From an uncultured SAR86 cluster bacterium (GTDB lineage: Bacteria; Pseudomonadota; Gammaproteobacteria; Magnimaribacterales; D2472), in assembly GCA_902517425.1 (NCBI GenBank), contig CABYCI010000008.1, positions 1 to 35,698 of the forward strand: DNA of 35,698 bases, read 5' to 3'. Below are positions 8,258-16,192 of this stretch, piece by piece (the first letter of the stretch is position 1; every line of letters starts with the position of its first letter). The position numbers and the translations under genes are program-made. Below the pieces are notes generated by a model that was not told the DNA's origin, made no database searches, and saw only the letters and a list, made by a program, of their open reading frames with translations.

Positions 8258-9754
8258 CTAAAAAAGTACTGGCGCTAGGTAATATGAGAACAATGTAACT
8301 ACCAATATTCCTACTAAGTTCAAAAAGAATCCTGCTTTCATCATGGTTGCAATGGTAAATTTGCCTGAGCCATAAACTATAGCATTAGGTGGTGTAGCTA
8401 CCGGAAGCATAAATGCACAACTTGCCGCTAAGCAAACAGGTATAGTTAAAGAAACTGGAACAACTCCTATGGCAATTGCTAGTGCTCCAATAACAGGAAG
8501 AAAGGTGCTAGTTGTAGCAACATTGCTAGTCATTTCAGTTAAAAAAATTATCATCGTTGCAATAGCAAAAATTAGAATTATTGGGTGAACCAATTTAAGG
8601 ACGGTAAGGCCTTGCCCAATCCATAATCCAAGACCTGAATTAGATACTTGCGCTGCTAATGATAATCCTCCTCCAAATAATATTAAAAGGCCCCATGGCA
8701 ACTTTGAAGTTTTGTCCCATTGCATTAAATCTTCTTTTTTATTGATAGATGAAGGTATAACAAATAATAGGATGGAGATAATTATTGCAACTCCAGCATC
8801 TTCTAATCCAATACCAAAATATTCTCTTATGAGTCTGCTTGTCATCCATGCAATAACAGCTAAAGAAAAAATAAATGCGATTTTAATTTCATCTTTATTC
8901 AAGGGTCCAAGATCAGTTAGCATTTCGTTAAGTTTTAACTTTGTTTCTTGAGTAGCTATAAATTTAGTTGGGAATACTAATTTTGTAAGTATTAGCCATG
9001 CTGAAATTAACATTACAATAGCAACAGGAACTCCTAATCTCATCCAACTTAAAAAATCTATTTCTATCTGATATACCTCTTCCATAAAAGTAACAAAAAC
9101 AAGATTGGGAGCTGTTCCAATTATTGTAGACATTCCGCCTATCGTGGCTGCGTAAGCAATGCCAATCATAAGAGCAGTATCAAAATATTTTTTTTGCTCA
9201 TTAGATATATTTGGTATTGTTGATGCAATTACTGTGCAGACAGCTAAACCGATTGGTAATAACATTAATGTTGTTGATGTATTCATTACAAACATACTTA
9301 TCAATGCAGCAACGAGCATAAAACCTCCAATAAGCTTAGAACCGCTAGAACCTAAAGCAATTATCATTTTTAAAGCCATTCTTTTATGCAAACCAGATCT
9401 TTCAATACCTAAAGCTAGGATAAACCCACCAAGAAATAAATAAATGTTTTTGTTAGCATAAGGATCTGCTGCTGCTTGAAAGTTACTAATATCAAGTATT
9501 GGAAACAAGGCAAGAGGTAATAATGAGGTAACTGCTACAGGAAGTGCTTCAGTTGCCCACCATATCGCCATAAGCACGAGGACTGCTAAAACAAACCATG
9601 CTGAAATGCTATCTACTGATTTAGTGCCTTCATCAAATTTCATACCATCCAGATCTGTTAGGCTTGATGGCACAAGATCAAAAATTCCACATAACGTAAT
9701 TATTAAAAAGGCAGCTATCCCTATGAAGAATCCTTTATTTTTATATGCTGGCAT
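8258..9754 (-). CDS. DASS-family sodium:carboxylate symporter
   Basis: An inner-membrane symporter of 498 residues in the divalent anion:Na+ symporter (SLC13/INDY) family, which imports C4-dicarboxylates, citrate or sulfate with sodium. The sequence is largely hydrophobic helices with the family's two hairpin sites. The first reads FVMNTSTTLMLLPIG (around 156-169) and the second EMTSNVATTSTFLPV. In the first, the usual Ser-Asn-Thr triplet is Met-Asn-Thr, which may affect ion or carboxylate contact. AIWWATEALPVAVTSLLP and FLGGFILALGIERSG are further family signatures. An AGGA Shine-Dalgarno sits 6 nt before the ATG. It lies after receptor 2 and its terminator, and abuts ggt, so a carboxylate released by ggt, such as glutamate, is a possible substrate (inference). 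Confidence 0.9.
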   Translation of the reverse strand: MPAYKNKGFFIGIAAFLIITLCGIFDLVPSSLTDLDGMKFDEGTKSVDSISAWFVLAVLVLMAIWWATEALPVAVTSLLPLALFPILDISNFQAAADPYANKNIYLFLGGFILALGIERSGLHKRMALKMIIALGSSGSKLIGGFMLVAALISMFVMNTSTTLMLLPIGLAVCTVIASTIPNISNEQKKYFDTALMIGIAYAATIGGMSTIIGTAPNLVFVTFMEEVYQIEIDFLSWMRLGVPVAIVMLISAWLILTKLVFPTKFIATQETKLKLNEMLTDLGPLNKDEIKIAFIFSLAVIAWMTSRLIREYFGIGLEDAGVAIIISILLFVIPSSINKKEDLMQWDKTSKLPWGLLILFGGGLSLAAQVSNSGLGLWIGQGLTVLKLVHPIILIFAIATMIIFLTEMTSNVATTSTFLPVIGALAIAIGVVPVSLTIPVCLAASCAFMLPVATPPNAIVYGSGKFTIATMMKAGFFLNLVGILVVTLFSYYLAPVLF

Positions 9755-9777
9755 ATCCTATACTAATATTTTTTCAT

Positions 9778-9804
9778 AAAAAAAGGGAGTTATTAACTCC
9801 CTTT
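9778..9804 (-). terminator. Intrinsic terminator after TonB receptor 2
   Basis: AAAGGGAGT pairs with ACTCCCTTT (9 bp, loop TATTA; extendable) at 9782-9804. On the minus strand a run of seven T's overlaps and follows the stem (A-run 9778-9784). It lies 16 nt after the receptor stop and 23 nt before the DASS start codon, so it separates strong receptor transcription from the transporter pair. Confidence 0.85.
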
Positions 9805-9820
9805 AATATTTAAAGTCTAA

Positions 9821-12742
9821 TTAAAACTTAACCTTTATATCAAGATAAAAGTTTCTACCATAGTCTTGATGAGCATCTGCAAAGAAACCATAGAATCTAT
9901 CAGCTAATGGAGCTCTTTCATCTTCTAAGTTTTTAACTGCAAATTTAACTCTTGCTTTTTGATCACCGATATTAAACCAGTAATATACTGAAGCATTATA
10001 AGTTGTCATGCTAGGTATAACATATCTAGTTCCATCAGATCTAGTTTCACTACTCTGATAGAAATCACCCTTTCTAAGACCTGATAATTGAACACCCAGA
10101 TCTCCGACTCTGTAATTAAATTTAACGCTAGATTTTTCAACGTAGTTACCGTCTAATCCTGCAAGATTACCAAAACCTGCAAATGTGATATCAAAAGGAA
10201 TAACACCTGATGCTTGAGCATCAACTAGTGCTTGATATGCATTGGTTGGTTTTTGAGTAAACTCAGTGGTTTCAGAATGGTTAATAGACACATTGAAATC
10301 ACCAACATCTGTTGAGATGTCATAGTAGATACCTATGTCTTGTCCAGCTATAGATCTAGTAGCAGCATTCGTGTATTCATCAAATATACTTAATGCTTCT
10401 CCGGCAGGACAAATACCTGCAGCAGTAAATTTAGCTATTTCAGATGCAGTATATCCAGGATTAGCATCCCTTAAAATATTTGGATTACTATAACCATCAC
10501 AGTTTGTAGGTCCATAGTTAATTCTAGCAACAAGATCAGCTACCATTGAATTTGTTCTTCCAAAAAGAACAATAGTGTTGTCTTTTTCTATTCTCCAGTC
10601 ATCCCATGTAATTGTTAAACCTTCAATGTTACTTGGAGTCCAAACAATACCCCATGATGTATTATCAGATTCTTCAGGTAATAATTGAGGGTTACCTTGT
10701 CTAAAGCTTTGTATTTGATATCTATCATCGAGTGGATCATTCGCACCAACGAATTCTCCTACAGCATCATCAACGTTACCACTTCTTGTTACATAAAGCT
10801 GATTAGCTTGAATAAGGTTAGGTACTCTGAAAGATGTTGACTTAGAACCTCTTAGTAAAACATCATCAGTAAGTTCCCACCCAAGAGCTGCCTTCCAGAC
10901 TGTAGATGATTTAGTATCATCTGGATCCTCGTGTCTCATTGCAACTTGAGCTTCCATTTTACTTGAAATAGGTAAAATCATTTCAGCAAAAACTGAATTT
11001 GTTGTTCTTTTAGCTGAAGTATCAACTGTTGGACTTGACCCTAGAACATCACCAACAAATGGGAATCCTAGACCAGTTACTGCAGAAGTATATTGAATAG
11101 TTCCATCAAGTCTTGGATCTCTGTTATCAGAATAAGATTCTGCTCGATATTCAAAACCAACTAACATACCTACAGGTCCTGCTGGCATATTGAATACTTC
11201 TGGATTTGTCATTTTAAAATCAAATGAACTTAACTCACTGGTGTCGTTTCTTGAAACGTCAACAATTGCTGGTGCTAAAGCGGTAGCAACATTCGCATCA
11301 AATATATTAATTGCATTTGATGTTGAGTCATTTAAACCGGCTTGTAGTAGAGAATTTGATAATCTGTTTTCAGTTAAATCTGCTGAAGTTGCTTTTGAGT
11401 GCAGAATCGCAGTTTCCCAATCCCATCCGGAGTCAGTTGTGCCTCTAAGACCAAATAAATATCTATATGTTTCTTTCTCAACATTAATAATCCTTGGACC
11501 AATATCCGGTCTCCAGTTATCAATTCTAACAGCCTTGTTTGATGATGAATTATCAGCAGTCATTCCTATCTGATTCATCCAATAATAGTCTGGGCCTAAT
11601 TGAAGCAATGCAGTACTGAAGTCACCTGCTGGCTCTTTATGTCTCATATAGTCTGAGTTATATGAACCAATTTCAGCAAAGAATTCAGATCCATTATCTA
11701 ATTCATGATTTACAAAAACAAATAAATTACTTCTCTCTAACTCACCTCTGTAATCTCTAAATTGTCCAGGGTTAATGTAATATTCGCCATTTGCCATTGA
11801 AGTTGTATCAACAGCCAAACATGTTCCATAACCAGTATCTTTTGATTCAGATCTAGCACATCTTGGATCTCCAATTGGAATAATTTGTATTTCACCAGCA
11901 CTATCTGAATAACTAGTTCTTCCTCGCATATCTAATTGCGCCCACTTTCCAGAATATAAATTTCTAAAAGATGTATCTCCAGCCCATAAAGAGTCAGCAG
12001 GAATCCATTTTCTGTGATCTGAATCACCCCATCTTGGATCTTCAGCTGCTGCAATACCATCTCTATCATAGAAATCATACATTAGAGATACATTGGTCTT
12101 ACCGCCATTCATGTCTTTACCCCATTTGAGAGTAATTCTGTCATCAACAGCACTGAAATTGTCATAACCTTGATTTCTCAAAGCAATTTCAAAACCTTCA
12201 TAATTTGTCTTTAATACGTTATTAACAACACCTGCAACTGCGTCAGCTCCGTAAATAGCTGATGCTCCATCTTTTAGAACTTCCACACGATCAAGGCCCA
12301 TAGTTGGTATTAAGTTAGAGTTAACACTCATTGTTGGAACATAGTCTCCACCTAGTAACTCTGTTTGATAACCAGCGTTATTAACAAGTCTTCTTCCATT
12401 CAATAAGATTAAGGTATTACCGACACCCATGTTTCTTATATTGTAAGCTCCTACATCACCCCTTGCTGAATTAACACCACCTGAATCAGATTCTGCCTCA
12501 GTAAAATAGTTAAGACCCTGTTCGGTCATGTTTTCTAATAGCTCAGTACCATCTTCAACACCTAATATATCGATATCGTCCGCTGAAATGACCGTAACCG
12601 GAAGTGCTCCTGTAATAGATGCGCCCTTAATCTGAGAGCCTACTACTACTACTTCTTCAACGTTTTCTTCAGAACTTTCTTGTGCAATAGCCACAATAGG
12701 AAGTAAGAGCATCAAAGAAAGTAAATAATTAATAGTTTTCAT
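9821..12742 (-). CDS. TonB-dependent outer-membrane receptor 2
   Basis: A 973-residue TonB-dependent importer. The signal peptide is MKTINYLLSLMLLLPIVAIA-Q, followed by the acidic EEVVVVGSQIKG segment. The plug carries IRNMGVGNTLILLNGRRL and LDRVEVLKDGASAIYGADAVAGVVN. A long beta-barrel follows, with paired loop cysteines (for example RCARSESKDTGYGTC) and a final YLDIKVKF ending in phenylalanine. It is related to receptor 1 in plug layout but differs clearly in the barrel, so a different substrate is likely. A good promoter (12781-12810) and an AAGGGG Shine-Dalgarno precede the ATG, and a strong terminator follows, suggesting high, independent expression. The DASS-ggt pair downstream hints at an amino-acid or peptide-like ligand, but this is only context. 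Confidence 0.93.
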   Translation of the reverse strand: MKTINYLLSLMLLLPIVAIAQESSEENVEEVVVVGSQIKGASITGALPVTVISADDIDILGVEDGTELLENMTEQGLNYFTEAESDSGGVNSARGDVGAYNIRNMGVGNTLILLNGRRLVNNAGYQTELLGGDYVPTMSVNSNLIPTMGLDRVEVLKDGASAIYGADAVAGVVNNVLKTNYEGFEIALRNQGYDNFSAVDDRITLKWGKDMNGGKTNVSLMYDFYDRDGIAAAEDPRWGDSDHRKWIPADSLWAGDTSFRNLYSGKWAQLDMRGRTSYSDSAGEIQIIPIGDPRCARSESKDTGYGTCLAVDTTSMANGEYYINPGQFRDYRGELERSNLFVFVNHELDNGSEFFAEIGSYNSDYMRHKEPAGDFSTALLQLGPDYYWMNQIGMTADNSSSNKAVRIDNWRPDIGPRIINVEKETYRYLFGLRGTTDSGWDWETAILHSKATSADLTENRLSNSLLQAGLNDSTSNAINIFDANVATALAPAIVDVSRNDTSELSSFDFKMTNPEVFNMPAGPVGMLVGFEYRAESYSDNRDPRLDGTIQYTSAVTGLGFPFVGDVLGSSPTVDTSAKRTTNSVFAEMILPISSKMEAQVAMRHEDPDDTKSSTVWKAALGWELTDDVLLRGSKSTSFRVPNLIQANQLYVTRSGNVDDAVGEFVGANDPLDDRYQIQSFRQGNPQLLPEESDNTSWGIVWTPSNIEGLTITWDDWRIEKDNTIVLFGRTNSMVADLVARINYGPTNCDGYSNPNILRDANPGYTASEIAKFTAAGICPAGEALSIFDEYTNAATRSIAGQDIGIYYDISTDVGDFNVSINHSETTEFTQKPTNAYQALVDAQASGVIPFDITFAGFGNLAGLDGNYVEKSSVKFNYRVGDLGVQLSGLRKGDFYQSSETRSDGTRYVIPSMTTYNASVYYWFNIGDQKARVKFAVKNLEDERAPLADRFYGFFADAHQDYGRNFYLDIKVKF

Positions 12743-12780
12743 ATGTTATCCCCTTAATGAAATGTACAATAATTGCAAAT

Positions 12781-12810
12781 ATTATAGGCAAATCGTATAT
12801 AAAAAGTCTA
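12781..12810 (-). promoter_or_regulatory. Sigma-70-type promoter for TonB receptor 2
   Basis: On the minus strand TAGACT (12805-12810, four of six consensus bases) and a perfect TATAAT (12781-12786) are 18 bp apart. The expected transcript start near 12774 gives a leader of about 32 nt that contains the AAGGGG Shine-Dalgarno. Confidence 0.7.
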
Positions 12811-12861
12811 CTTTTGTTTCTATAAAATATGTATAAAAAATACACTAAATTAGTTCATTTT

Positions 12862-14256
12862 TTAAGATTCAAGTTTATTGATTAGGTTCTGAATTCTTGT
12901 AATTGATTGATCTTTGCCAAAAATGCTTAATGTTAATCCTAGTGATGGTGATCTAGTAGAACCTGTTAAAGCTATTCTTATAGGCTGATTTACATTAGGC
13001 ACTGGTAGATCATTATTAGTTTGGAAAGTTTTTAAGACTGCATCTATATTATTTTCGTTCCAATCATCAATTTTTAGGAGTACATCATTAATATTCGCAA
13101 GAATATCTGAACCATCAGATAAAAATTTATTTATAGCATTTTCATCGTAAGATGAAATATCTTTAAAATATGGGATTAAGGATTCTGCAATTCCAGACAA
13201 TGTATTTTCAGATGACCGCATTGCATTTATCATTAAATCAAGATTTGAGTGATCTTCCATTTCTATATCAATTTTTTTTAAAAAAGGCTTTAAGTGTGAT
13301 TTAAAATCATCAATAGATAAATTTGCAAGATGTTGAGAGTTAACCCAATCAAGTTTCGTGATATCAAAAATTGCCCCAGCTTTTTGCACTTCCTCAATGT
13401 TAAAATTTTCAATTAAATCATCTAAATAAAATACTTCTTCATCACCTTTTGACCAACCTAATCGTGCAAGTGTATTTATGATTGCAGAATCTAAATAACC
13501 TTCTTCCCTATATTCTTCTAAATTGGTGGCAGCATGTCTTTTAGAGAGTCTTTTTTTGTCAGTTCCAAGAACCAAAGGCAAATGCGCATATTCAAGTTCG
13601 GGATAATCTAAAGCATTTTGGATATGAATCTGTCTAGGCGTATTACTAATATGATCCTCGCCACGAATAACCGTTGTGACATTTTGTTCAAAATCATCAA
13701 CCACATTACACAAATGATAAGTTGGTGTTCCATCACTTCTTAATAAAATCAAATCATCAAGCTCGCTATTTTTAAAAGTAATGTCGCCTCGAATAAGATC
13801 TTTAACAACAATCTCTCCATCCTCCGGTGTGGCTAATCTCAAAACAGTTTGATCAGAGCGCTCTAATCCAAGGTTTCGGCTTCTTCCATCATACATTGGT
13901 TTCTTTCCTGCAGCTGTTTGCTCTTTTCTCATCTCATCAAGACTTTCTTGAGAACAATCACACCAATAAGCATTTCCAGTTTTAATGATTTTCTCAGCAG
14001 CTTTGATATAGATGTCATTTCTCTCTGATTGATTGATGGGTTTTTGATCAGGATTAAGGCCAATTGACGAAAGGTTGTCTAGTATATTTTTTTCAAATTC
14101 TTTAGTGGACCTTTCTTTGTCCGTATCTTCAATTCTAACGAGAAATAGTCCGTCGTTCTGTTTTGCATAAACATAATTAAAAAGTGCAGTTCTTACGCCA
14201 CCTATGTGTAAAGTTCCAGTGGGGCTTGGAGCAAATCTTGTAACAACTTTTTTCAT
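12862..14256 (-). CDS. gltX: Glutamyl-tRNA synthetase
   Basis: GltX charges tRNA-Glu with glutamate. I use the ATG at 14256, five codons inside the ORF-track start. A GGAG Shine-Dalgarno lies 9 nt upstream of it, and the protein then begins MKKVVTRFAPSPTG as in relatives (464 residues). Its A overlaps the dnaQ stop as TAATG, implying coupled translation. The class I signatures are both present: PSPTGTLHIGG (HIGH motif) and KKRLSKRH (KMSKS motif, about residues 234-241). IRGEDHISNTPRQ is also typical. In the zinc region E. coli has CxC plus CxH; here the first pair is kept (CDC) but the second is YDGRSRN, so two ligands are missing. It is the last gene of an rnhA-dnaQ-gltX run. A GatCAB-type non-discriminating role cannot be judged from sequence alone. 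Confidence 0.95.
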   Translation of the reverse strand: MKKVVTRFAPSPTGTLHIGGVRTALFNYVYAKQNDGLFLVRIEDTDKERSTKEFEKNILDNLSSIGLNPDQKPINQSERNDIYIKAAEKIIKTGNAYWCDCSQESLDEMRKEQTAAGKKPMYDGRSRNLGLERSDQTVLRLATPEDGEIVVKDLIRGDITFKNSELDDLILLRSDGTPTYHLCNVVDDFEQNVTTVIRGEDHISNTPRQIHIQNALDYPELEYAHLPLVLGTDKKRLSKRHAATNLEEYREEGYLDSAIINTLARLGWSKGDEEVFYLDDLIENFNIEEVQKAGAIFDITKLDWVNSQHLANLSIDDFKSHLKPFLKKIDIEMEDHSNLDLMINAMRSSENTLSGIAESLIPYFKDISSYDENAINKFLSDGSDILANINDVLLKIDDWNENNIDAVLKTFQTNNDLPVPNVNQPIRIALTGSTRSPSLGLTLSIFGKDQSITRIQNLINKLES

Positions 14257-14972
14257 TAAAACTTTCTCCATATAGCATCGATCTTATATTTATTTTCAAT
14301 CTCTGAAAGTTTTGCTTCATGGGAATTGATATCAGTTTTAGATGTATTGACTACTTTAAGATTTTTTAGCAGTTGTTCATCAACCTCTGTATGTTTTATT
14401 TTTTCAGAGTTGAGAGCATTACCATTCGTCATGAATTCAAATTTACTTTGACCGCCTGTAAGATGCATAAAGACATCTGACAATATATTTGCATCAAGTA
14501 AAGCGCCATGAAAAGTTCTGTCGTAGCCAGTAACATCAAATCTTTGAGCAAGCGCATCTAAAGAATTTCTTTGACCTGGATATTTGTCACGAGCTATTAG
14601 TAAAGAGTCTTCAACTTCACATATTTCCTCAATGTTTGGAAAGTTAGAAGATGCCATTTGAAGTTCATTATTTAAAAAGCCTATATCAAATGGTGCATTA
14701 TGAATAACTAAAGTAGCACCATCGATAAATTCGATGAACTCTTCAGCTATTTCATCAAAAGACGGACTATCTTCTAAATCTGAATTATTGATTCCATGAA
14801 CTTTTGTAGCTTCTTCATCTATTAGTCTTGATGGATTTAAATATGTATGAAAATGGTCCTCAGATTTTTTTCTATCATTTACTAAAACAGCGCCTATCTC
14901 GATGACCCTATGCCCTGCTTTGACCTCAAGTCCTGTTGTTTCTGTATCAAGAACTATATATTTTTTTGCCAT
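14256..14972 (-). CDS. dnaQ: DNA polymerase III epsilon subunit (proofreading)
   Basis: The 3'-5' exonuclease subunit that proofreads for DNA polymerase III. The 238 residues carry the DEDDh signatures in order: LDTETTGLE (Asp9, Glu11), HNAPFDIGFLNNEL, and FHGALLDANILSDVF with the catalytic His and Asp. The C-terminal quarter is Lys/Glu-rich and variable, as expected for the linker and tail that bind the alpha subunit. It starts 1 nt after the rnhA stop and overlaps gltX, so all three are co-transcribed. rnhA next to dnaQ is a familiar gammaproteobacterial pairing, although in E. coli the two are divergent, whereas here they face the same way. Confidence 0.95.
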   Translation of the reverse strand: MAKKYIVLDTETTGLEVKAGHRVIEIGAVLVNDRKKSEDHFHTYLNPSRLIDEEATKVHGINNSDLEDSPSFDEIAEEFIEFIDGATLVIHNAPFDIGFLNNELQMASSNFPNIEEICEVEDSLLIARDKYPGQRNSLDALAQRFDVTGYDRTFHGALLDANILSDVFMHLTGGQSKFEFMTNGNALNSEKIKHTEVDEQLLKNLKVVNTSKTDINSHEAKLSEIENKYKIDAIWRKF

Positions 14973-14973
14973 A

Positions 14974-15405
14974 TTAAATATTATCTATCCCTTTGTTTGC
15001 TAACTGATCTGCTATCTCATTCTGCTGATGACCGGAGTGACCTTTAACCCAATGCCATTTTACATCGTGTTTTAAAACATATTCATCTAACTCCACCCAT
15101 AGATCTTTATTTTTAACATCTTTTTTTGCAGAATTTTTCCAATTATTTTTTTTCCAGTTTTCTATCCATAACGTAATTCCCTGCATGACATATTTTGAAT
15201 CTGTTGTTAGATTAACAATACAAGGTTCTTTAAGAGCTTTTAAGGCTTCAATTGCAGCTCGTAGCTCCATTTTATTGTTTGTAGTATTTTTTTCACCGCC
15301 AAAATACTCTTTTGAAACATTTTCATATTCAATAAGGGCACCCCAACCCCCATCACCAGGATTTCCTCTACATGCACCATCGGTATAAATATTTACTGTT
15401 TTCAT
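14974..15405 (-). CDS. rnhA: Ribonuclease HI
   Basis: Cuts the RNA strand of RNA:DNA hybrids, removing R-loops and primer remnants. At 143 residues it is close to the usual length for bacterial RNase HI. The four catalytic acids are in place: Asp9 ([11 protein letters not shown]), Glu47 (NNKMELRA), Asp69 (TTDSKYV) and Asp133 (NEIADQLA); the histidine of WVKGHSGH is also kept. The basic-protrusion region ([20 protein letters not shown]) is present. It leads the rnhA-dnaQ-gltX operon. No Shine-Dalgarno is visible before the ATG. Only 22 bp separate it from the divergent gloB ATG, so the promoters of the two must overlap each other or lie inside the coding regions. Confidence 0.96.
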   Translation of the reverse strand: MKTVNIYTDGACRGNPGDGGWGALIEYENVSKEYFGGEKNTTNNKMELRAAIEALKALKEPCIVNLTTDSKYVMQGITLWIENWKKNNWKNSAKKDVKNKDLWVELDEYVLKHDVKWHWVKGHSGHQQNEIADQLANKGIDNI

Positions 15406-15421
15406 TAAATTAAATTAGAAT
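15392..15421 (+). promoter_or_regulatory. Possible promoter for gloB-mltD
   Basis: TTTACT (15392-15397) and TAGAAT (15416-15421) are 18 bp apart. The -35 box lies inside the first codons of rnhA on the other strand. The -10 box ends 6 nt before the gloB ATG, so a transcript starting at the usual distance would be leaderless, in keeping with the absence of a Shine-Dalgarno. Confidence 0.4.
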
Positions 15422-15427
15422 TTGCAT

Positions 15428-16192
15428 ATGATAAGTGTAGAGCCATTAAAAGCATTTGATGATAATTATATTTGGTTAGTAACAACTAATGAAGGGTCAA
15501 TAGTAATTGATCCAGGTGAATCATCAAAAATTATTGAACTTATTAATAGAAATGAAATCAATCTTAAGGGTATATTGATAACCCATCATCATTATGATCA
15601 CACCAGTGGATTAAGAAAACTTTTAGATAAAATTGATGTTGATGTCTATGGTCCTGTTAATAGCATACAAGAGATAAATCATAGAGTTAAGCACTTAGAT
15701 AAGTTTTCAATGATAGGAATAAATTTTGAAGTGATTGAAATACCAGGTCATACATTAGATCATATTGCTTTTTATGCATTAAATGATGACGCACCTATCC
15801 TTTTTTGTGGTGATACCCTATTTGCAGGAGGTTGTGGTCGAATTTTTGAAGGAACATTTGAACAAATGTTTAGTAGTCTTAAAGAAATATCCACTCTCCC
15901 AGAACATACCAAAATTTATTGTGGTCACGAATATACTCTGTCTAATTTACGTTTTGCTCTCGAAGCTGATCCCGCTAACAAAGATTTAATAACCGAATAT
16001 GATAGTGTTTGTAAATTATCAAAGTCAAATACTCCATCTCTCCCATCTACATTAACAAAAGAACTTAAAGTAAATCCTTTCCTAAGGTGCGATAATTTAG
16101 CAATAAAAAATATCATAAAAGAAAAATTTGGTGTATTTGGAGATGATTTAGAAACATTTACTGCATTAAGAAAATGGAAAGACAGCTTTTAA
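15428..16192 (+). CDS. gloB: Hydroxyacylglutathione hydrolase (glyoxalase II)
   Basis: Hydrolyses S-lactoylglutathione to lactate and glutathione, the second step of methylglyoxal detoxification. The metallo-beta-lactamase fold's metal site is clear: THHHYDHTSG, IPGHTLDHI, FCGDTLFAGGCGRIFEGT and CGHEYTLSN. I take the ATG at 15428 (254 residues, MISVEPLKAFDDNYIWL, as in relatives) instead of the TTG used by the ORF track six bases earlier. The C-terminal FLRCDN and FTALRKWKDSF segment is the usual glutathione-binding end. mltD starts inside its last codons (19-bp overlap). Its position beside mltD, rnhA and dnaQ is conserved in Gammaproteobacteria. A gst-like gene and ggt elsewhere in the window also point to active glutathione metabolism. 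Confidence 0.95.
   Translation: MISVEPLKAFDDNYIWLVTTNEGSIVIDPGESSKIIELINRNEINLKGILITHHHYDHTSGLRKLLDKIDVDVYGPVNSIQEINHRVKHLDKFSMIGINFEVIEIPGHTLDHIAFYALNDDAPILFCGDTLFAGGCGRIFEGTFEQMFSSLKEISTLPEHTKIYCGHEYTLSNLRFALEADPANKDLITEYDSVCKLSKSNTPSLPSTLTKELKVNPFLRCDNLAIKNIIKEKFGVFGDDLETFTALRKWKDSF

Noticed and set aside
11190-11573. 127-residue plus-strand ORF opposite receptor 2
   Set aside because: Antisense shadow; no ribosome-binding site or recognisable domain, while the opposite strand encodes the barrel.
12822-12850. Weak AT-only hairpin after gltX as a terminator
   Set aside because: The 6-bp stem contains one G-U pair and almost no GC, and AT-rich DNA makes such stems common.
14257-14271. Five-codon extension of gltX
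   Set aside because: No Shine-Dalgarno before the outer ATG; the inner ATG has GGAG at 9 nt and forms a TAATG coupling with dnaQ.
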